A stretch of DNA of 7,405 nucleotides. It comes from Phycisphaerales bacterium. Its GTDB lineage: Bacteria; Planctomycetota; Phycisphaerae; SM23-33. Made by a program: the position numbers and the translations under genes. Under the pieces are notes generated by a model that was not told the origin of the DNA, made no database searches, and saw only the letters and a list, made by a program, of their open reading frames with translations. Positions within the stretch are counted from its first letter, which is position 1. Every line of letters starts with the position of its first letter. Location of the stretch: assembly GCA_003171235.1 (NCBI GenBank), contig PMYM01000144.1:1426-8830 (forward strand), read 5' to 3'. Positions 4,796 to 7,405 of the stretch are shown piece by piece.

Positions 4796-5764
4796 GGAGT
4801 AAACGAAGAACGCCAGTGCGGCCATTTGCAGCACCGTGGCCGTCAACAGCAGGATCGTGACCAGGGGCAAGAACGGGGAGATCTGCGACTTCTGCAGGTA
4901 CAGCCGCACGGTCTCCGGCAGGAAGGTCAGGGCGAAGCACAGAACCAGCAGGGCGAATATCTGGCACAGCACGCCCAGCACCCGCAGCAGGGAGAACTGC
5001 GGGGCGGGGTTCCGAATCTGCTCAAGCCTGTCCATCACCTGCTGGAGAATGCCATTCTGCCGGTCGAGGGTCTCCTGGAGGTGCTGATCCGCCGGCGGGC
5101 TTGCCGGTTGGGCGCTGGTCTGATTGGAAGCGCCGGCCTGGCTGGAATTGGTCTGGGGAGTTTCCACCCTGCCCTGCCCCGCCGGATCGGTCTGACCGGC
5201 CGGAGGAACCTGCCCGGTCAGAATGAGCTCGGCCGCCTGGGCCATGTTGTCCACTTCAAAATCCGGCTTGGCCGGTTCGGCGGAATCGTCGAACTGGGCC
5301 GGCCGGCGAAGCAGGATGGTCTTGCACCCGGCCCGGCGCCCGGCCTCCATGTCACGGGAAGAGTCGCCGATCATCCAGCTCCCCGCCAGGTCCAGTTCGA
5401 GGTTCTTTGCCGCTTGCAGCAGCATGCCCGGAGCGGGCTTGCGCAGGTCGCTTTCCTGTGTGTATTGTGCAACCGCGCCCTGGGGGTGGAAGGGGCAGTA
5501 GTAGACCCCGTCCAGCGCCACCCCCAGTTCCTGGAACTGCCGGCGCATCTCCTGGTGGACCTTCTGGAGGGTATCTTCGGTCAGCAGCCCGCGGGCCACG
5601 CCTGACTGGTTGGTCACGACCACCAGCTTGTAGCCGGCCTGGGCCAGGCGGCGCAGGGCGGCGGCGGCGCCGGGCATGAGCCGCACCGCCCGCGGATCGG
5701 CCAAATAGCCGGGGTCTTCAATCAGCGTGTGGTCGCGGTCGAGGAAGACGGCATTATGGGCCAT
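4784..5764 (-). CDS. gmhB: GmhB-like heptose-1,7-bisphosphate phosphatase with a C-terminal membrane tail
   Basis: Removes the 7-phosphate of D-glycero-D-manno-heptose 1,7-bisphosphate on the way to ADP-heptose. Residues 1-183 are a HAD phosphatase of the HisB-N/GmhB type: FLDRDHTLI with nucleophile D9 and acid D11, VVTNQSGVARG (49-59), LRKPAPGML (107-115) and MIGDSSRDMEAG (131-142). In typical GmhB a zinc site is built from CxH.. followed by CxC just before RKP. Here C90 and H93 remain (CPFHPQG), but the CxC position reads S105-D106-L107, so the site is half lost. After the domain come a Pro/Gln/Ser-rich linker (~185-225), a short coiled coil (~226-251) and two hydrophobic helices (~259-281 and ~298-322), ending VYSKKD. 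Ordinary GmhB is about 180-190 residues and soluble, so this is a fusion that should dock the enzyme on the inner membrane. The ATG at 5764-5762 lies 3 nt after the previous stop, so translation is probably coupled. The exact anomer and substrate are unverified. Confidence 0.85.
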   Translation of the reverse strand: MAHNAVFLDRDHTLIEDPGYLADPRAVRLMPGAAAALRRLAQAGYKLVVVTNQSGVARGLLTEDTLQKVHQEMRRQFQELGVALDGVYYCPFHPQGAVAQYTQESDLRKPAPGMLLQAAKNLELDLAGSWMIGDSSRDMEAGRRAGCKTILLRRPAQFDDSAEPAKPDFEVDNMAQAAELILTGQVPPAGQTDPAGQGRVETPQTNSSQAGASNQTSAQPASPPADQHLQETLDRQNGILQQVMDRLEQIRNPAPQFSLLRVLGVLCQIFALLVLCFALTFLPETVRLYLQKSQISPFLPLVTILLLTATVLQMAALAFFVYSKKD

Positions 5765-5767
5765 GGG

Positions 5768-6520
5768 CTACTTGTCTTTCCTGTCTTCGACGAGCTCCAG
5801 CGAGGCCTCGTCGAGCGTGCCGTGGTGGCGGTATTGCCAGGATAATACTCCAATGCCGGGGCGGAAGACGAGAGTCTGTTCGTCCGGCAGCGTCCGCAGC
5901 GACAGGGCAAAGGCCCCCTGCCCGGCCTGCGGCGCCGGCGAGACGTTCCAGCAGTACAGGCCGTCGGAGCGGCAGAGCTGCTCGGGCGGGCCGAATCGCT
6001 GTCCCGCCCGCAGCGGGAATTCCATCAGCAGTTCGGCCCGGTCGAACACCTCGGCGGGGATAGCGCCCTCGCCGGTCAAGGCCTGCTTGGCCGCCGGCAG
6101 GTCCTGGGCATTTATGCGGAAGAGCTTGCCCGACGCCAGCAGCAGGCCGTAGCGCGACGGCAGGGCCAGGTCGGTAATGGCGTCGTCCCAGCAGCCCTCC
6201 ATCTCGCACAGGACAACGCCGTTGTCGCCCTTGACCGCCTCCAGCACCTTGACCTCCACGGTAAGTGGCATTTCCTTGACCTGCTGACCCTGTTGGTATC
6301 GGCGTTTGCCCTGGTAGGTCCAGTGAGCGCCGCTGGCCAAGGGAAACTCCGGCAAGGCCGAGGCCGACGGCGAGGCGCCGCTCGGCGGGGTGCGGTTAGA
6401 GTGTATGACCAGTCCCAGGATCAGCCCCGCCGCCAGTCCAGCCGCCGCCCCCAGGCCAAACATCCCCAGGCCAGGCTTGCGTGCCAAGAAGCTACCTTCC
6501 GTGGCCGAGTTCATGGGCAA
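5768..6520 (-). CDS. Unknown single-pass membrane protein inside the heptose operon
   Basis: I do not recognise a named family. The 250-residue product has a short cytoplasmic N-terminus, one hydrophobic helix (about 19-40, GMFGLGAAAGLAAGLILGLV), a Pro/Ser linker and a beta-rich, probably periplasmic domain. That domain opens with FPLASGAHWTYQGKRRY (59-75) and ends PGIGVLSWQYRHHGTLDEAS (221-240), a pattern I associate with uncharacterised planctomycete-type exported proteins. Four cysteines (105, 110, 183, 190) could form disulfides. The start is uncertain: TTG at 6520-6518 has AAGGA six bases upstream and lies 3 nt after the gmhA stop, whereas the ATG at 6514-6512 has a 12-nt spacing; the difference is two residues. 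With gaps of 3 nt on both sides it is clearly co-transcribed with gmhA and gmhB. The linkage suggests a role near LPS assembly, but nothing in the sequence shows one. Confidence 0.75.
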   Translation of the reverse strand: MPMNSATEGSFLARKPGLGMFGLGAAAGLAAGLILGLVIHSNRTPPSGASPSASALPEFPLASGAHWTYQGKRRYQQGQQVKEMPLTVEVKVLEAVKGDNGVVLCEMEGCWDDAITDLALPSRYGLLLASGKLFRINAQDLPAAKQALTGEGAIPAEVFDRAELLMEFPLRAGQRFGPPEQLCRSDGLYCWNVSPAPQAGQGAFALSLRTLPDEQTLVFRPGIGVLSWQYRHHGTLDEASLELVEDRKDK

Positions 6521-6523
6521 CTG

Positions 6524-7108
6524 TCATCCTTGCTTGGGCGGCTTGGCGAAGGCTTCCTCCACCAGGTCGCAGATGATGTGGTATGCCACCTGGTGAAGCT
6601 GCTGTGCCAGGTCGGCCCGGTCGGCCGGGGCCATGAAGCCAAGCTCCGCCAGTCCGGCCAGGGCCCCGCCCGACCGCCCGGTCATGGCCAGCACGATCAT
6701 GCCGCGTGCGCGTGCGGCCCGCGCGGCGGCCAGCACGTTGGGGCTGTTGCCGCTGGTGGTCAGGGCCAAAAGCACGTCGCCGCCGCGGCCCAGGGCATCG
6801 ACCTGCCGGCTGAAAATGTCGCCGAAGGCATAATCGTTGCCCACGGCGGTGATGATGCTGGTGTCGGTGGAGAGGGCCAGGCAGGCCAGGGGCTTGCGGT
6901 CGCGGCGGAAGCGCCCCACCAGTTCGCCGGCGATGTGCTGGGCGTCGGCGGCCGAACCGCCGTTGCCGCACACCAGGATCTTCCCCCCGCCGCGCAGGGC
7001 CTCAACCAGCCGCCCGGCCATCTGGGCGATGACTTCCTGGTGCTCGGGCGTTATCGCCTGCAGGGCCTCCACGGCCTGCTGCACCGCCTTGGCAACCCGT
7101 TCACGCAA
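6524..7108 (-). CDS. gmhA: Sedoheptulose-7-phosphate isomerase
   Basis: Converts sedoheptulose 7-phosphate to D-glycero-D-manno-heptose 7-phosphate, the first step of ADP-heptose synthesis, in the cytoplasm. The 194 residues form a SIS domain of normal length: CGNGGSAADAQHIAGELVGR (47-66), with H58 and E62 at the spacing of the catalytic His/Glu of the E. coli enzyme; STDTSIITAVGNDYAF (80-95); TTSGNSPNV (117-125, phosphate loop); and QQLHQVAYHIICDLVE (169-184), where Q169 and H177 match the Gln/His pair. The start is TTG at 7108-7106, supported by AAAGGAG with six bases between and by the N-terminal helix. It lies 37 nt after the hldE stop and ends 3 nt before the next gene. DiaA-type SIS proteins look similar, but the heptose context decides for GmhA. 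Confidence 0.92.
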   Translation of the reverse strand: MRERVAKAVQQAVEALQAITPEHQEVIAQMAGRLVEALRGGGKILVCGNGGSAADAQHIAGELVGRFRRDRKPLACLALSTDTSIITAVGNDYAFGDIFSRQVDALGRGGDVLLALTTSGNSPNVLAAARAARARGMIVLAMTGRSGGALAGLAELGFMAPADRADLAQQLHQVAYHIICDLVEEAFAKPPKQG

Positions 7109-7145
7109 GTGAAACTCCTTTCAAAAGCGCCGCCCCGCCCGGCGG

Positions 7146-7405
7146 TCACTGCCCGTTCTTGCCCATGATGCGCTCGATGATGGCCGTGGTGCTCAGGCCG
7201 GCAACCAACTCCAGGCTGAGCACCTTGCCGCCGTAGGATTCGACGATCTCGCGCCCCACGATCGTGGGCGTGGCGCCGCCCTTGACCAGCACGTCCGGGC
7301 GGAGCATTCGCAGCAGCGGCTCGGGGGTGTCCTCCTCGAAGAGGGTGACGTAATCCACGCAGTCCAGCGCCCCCAGCATTTCGGCCCGCTCGTCCTGGCC
7401 GATGA
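7146..7405 (-). CDS. hldE: Heptose-1-phosphate adenylyltransferase domain (HldE C-terminus or RfaE2), 5' end missing
   Basis: Only the last 85 residues are in the window; the gene continues beyond 7405. The domain transfers AMP from ATP to heptose 1-phosphate, giving ADP-heptose. Visible: ERAEMLGALDCVDYVTLFEE, TPEPLLRMLRPDVLVKGG, VGREIVESYGGKVLSLELV and STTAIIERI, the usual C-terminal series of the RfaE nucleotidyltransferase domain. After VKGG the loop seems about two residues shorter than common forms (GG-ATPTIVGRE where GG-DYTPxxVVGRE is usual). Whether a ribokinase-like N-terminal half is fused (bifunctional HldE) or the gene is a stand-alone RfaE2 cannot be seen. It is the most upstream visible gene of the operon and ends in TGA 37 nt before gmhA. 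Confidence 0.88.
   Translation of the reverse strand, partial: IGQDERAEMLGALDCVDYVTLFEEDTPEPLLRMLRPDVLVKGGATPTIVGREIVESYGGKVLSLELVAGLSTTAIIERIMGKNGQ

Noticed and set aside
6293..7168. Plus-strand frame of 291 residues across gmhA
   Set aside because: Antisense shadow; low-complexity composition, no RBS, and gmhA on the other strand has all motifs.

Overview
The window is a GC-rich (about 65-70% in the genes) bacterial chromosomal segment, most likely from a Gram-negative lineage with lipopolysaccharide. Four minus-strand genes read as an ADP-heptose (LPS inner-core sugar) operon. The short palindromic elements in the intergenic DNA, and a diverged RNase HII-like protein, resemble what I associate with Planctomycetota (Phycisphaerae-like) and related PVC bacteria. 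That taxonomic guess is inference and only moderately firm. All gene assignments come from motif recognition in the translations; no search was run.

Layout. 1-288: no gene; two hairpins, one just behind the first gene. 289-909 (-): a DUF4272-family gene, AT-rich compared with everything else, split by one in-frame TAG with family-like sequence continuing on both sides. 968-1417 (-): ruvX/yqgF (Holliday junction resolvase / pre-16S rRNA nuclease). 1418-1770: a 353-bp gap with no gene, packed with palindromes: a tandem 9-mer, two 8-bp-stem hairpins each followed by GTGCCAC, and a 251-bp composite with 20-bp terminal inverted repeats. 1771-2847 (-): manC-type mannose-1-phosphate guanylyltransferase. 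2848-3097: divergent promoter region. 3098-4060 (+): an RNase HII-like protein with a large insertion. 4243-4701 (+): a secreted Spy/CpxP-like, Gly-rich small protein. Then, convergent with it, the minus-strand operon 7405 to 4784: hldE/rfaE2 3' end (partial), gmhA, an unknown single-pass membrane protein, and a gmhB-like phosphatase carrying a two-helix membrane tail.

How the genes work together. GmhA isomerises sedoheptulose 7-phosphate to heptose 7-phosphate. A kinase (probably the N-terminal half of the truncated HldE or a separate HldA, outside the window) makes the 1,7-bisphosphate. GmhB removes the 7-phosphate, and the HldE C-terminal/RfaE2 domain adds AMP to give ADP-heptose. ManC supplies GDP-mannose for surface glycans. 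RuvX and the RNase HII-like protein are nucleic-acid enzymes. The points most worth a second look are the interrupted DUF4272 gene, the palindromic mosaic at 1418-1770, the enlarged RNase HII-like protein, and the membrane-tethered GmhB that has lost half of its expected zinc ligands.
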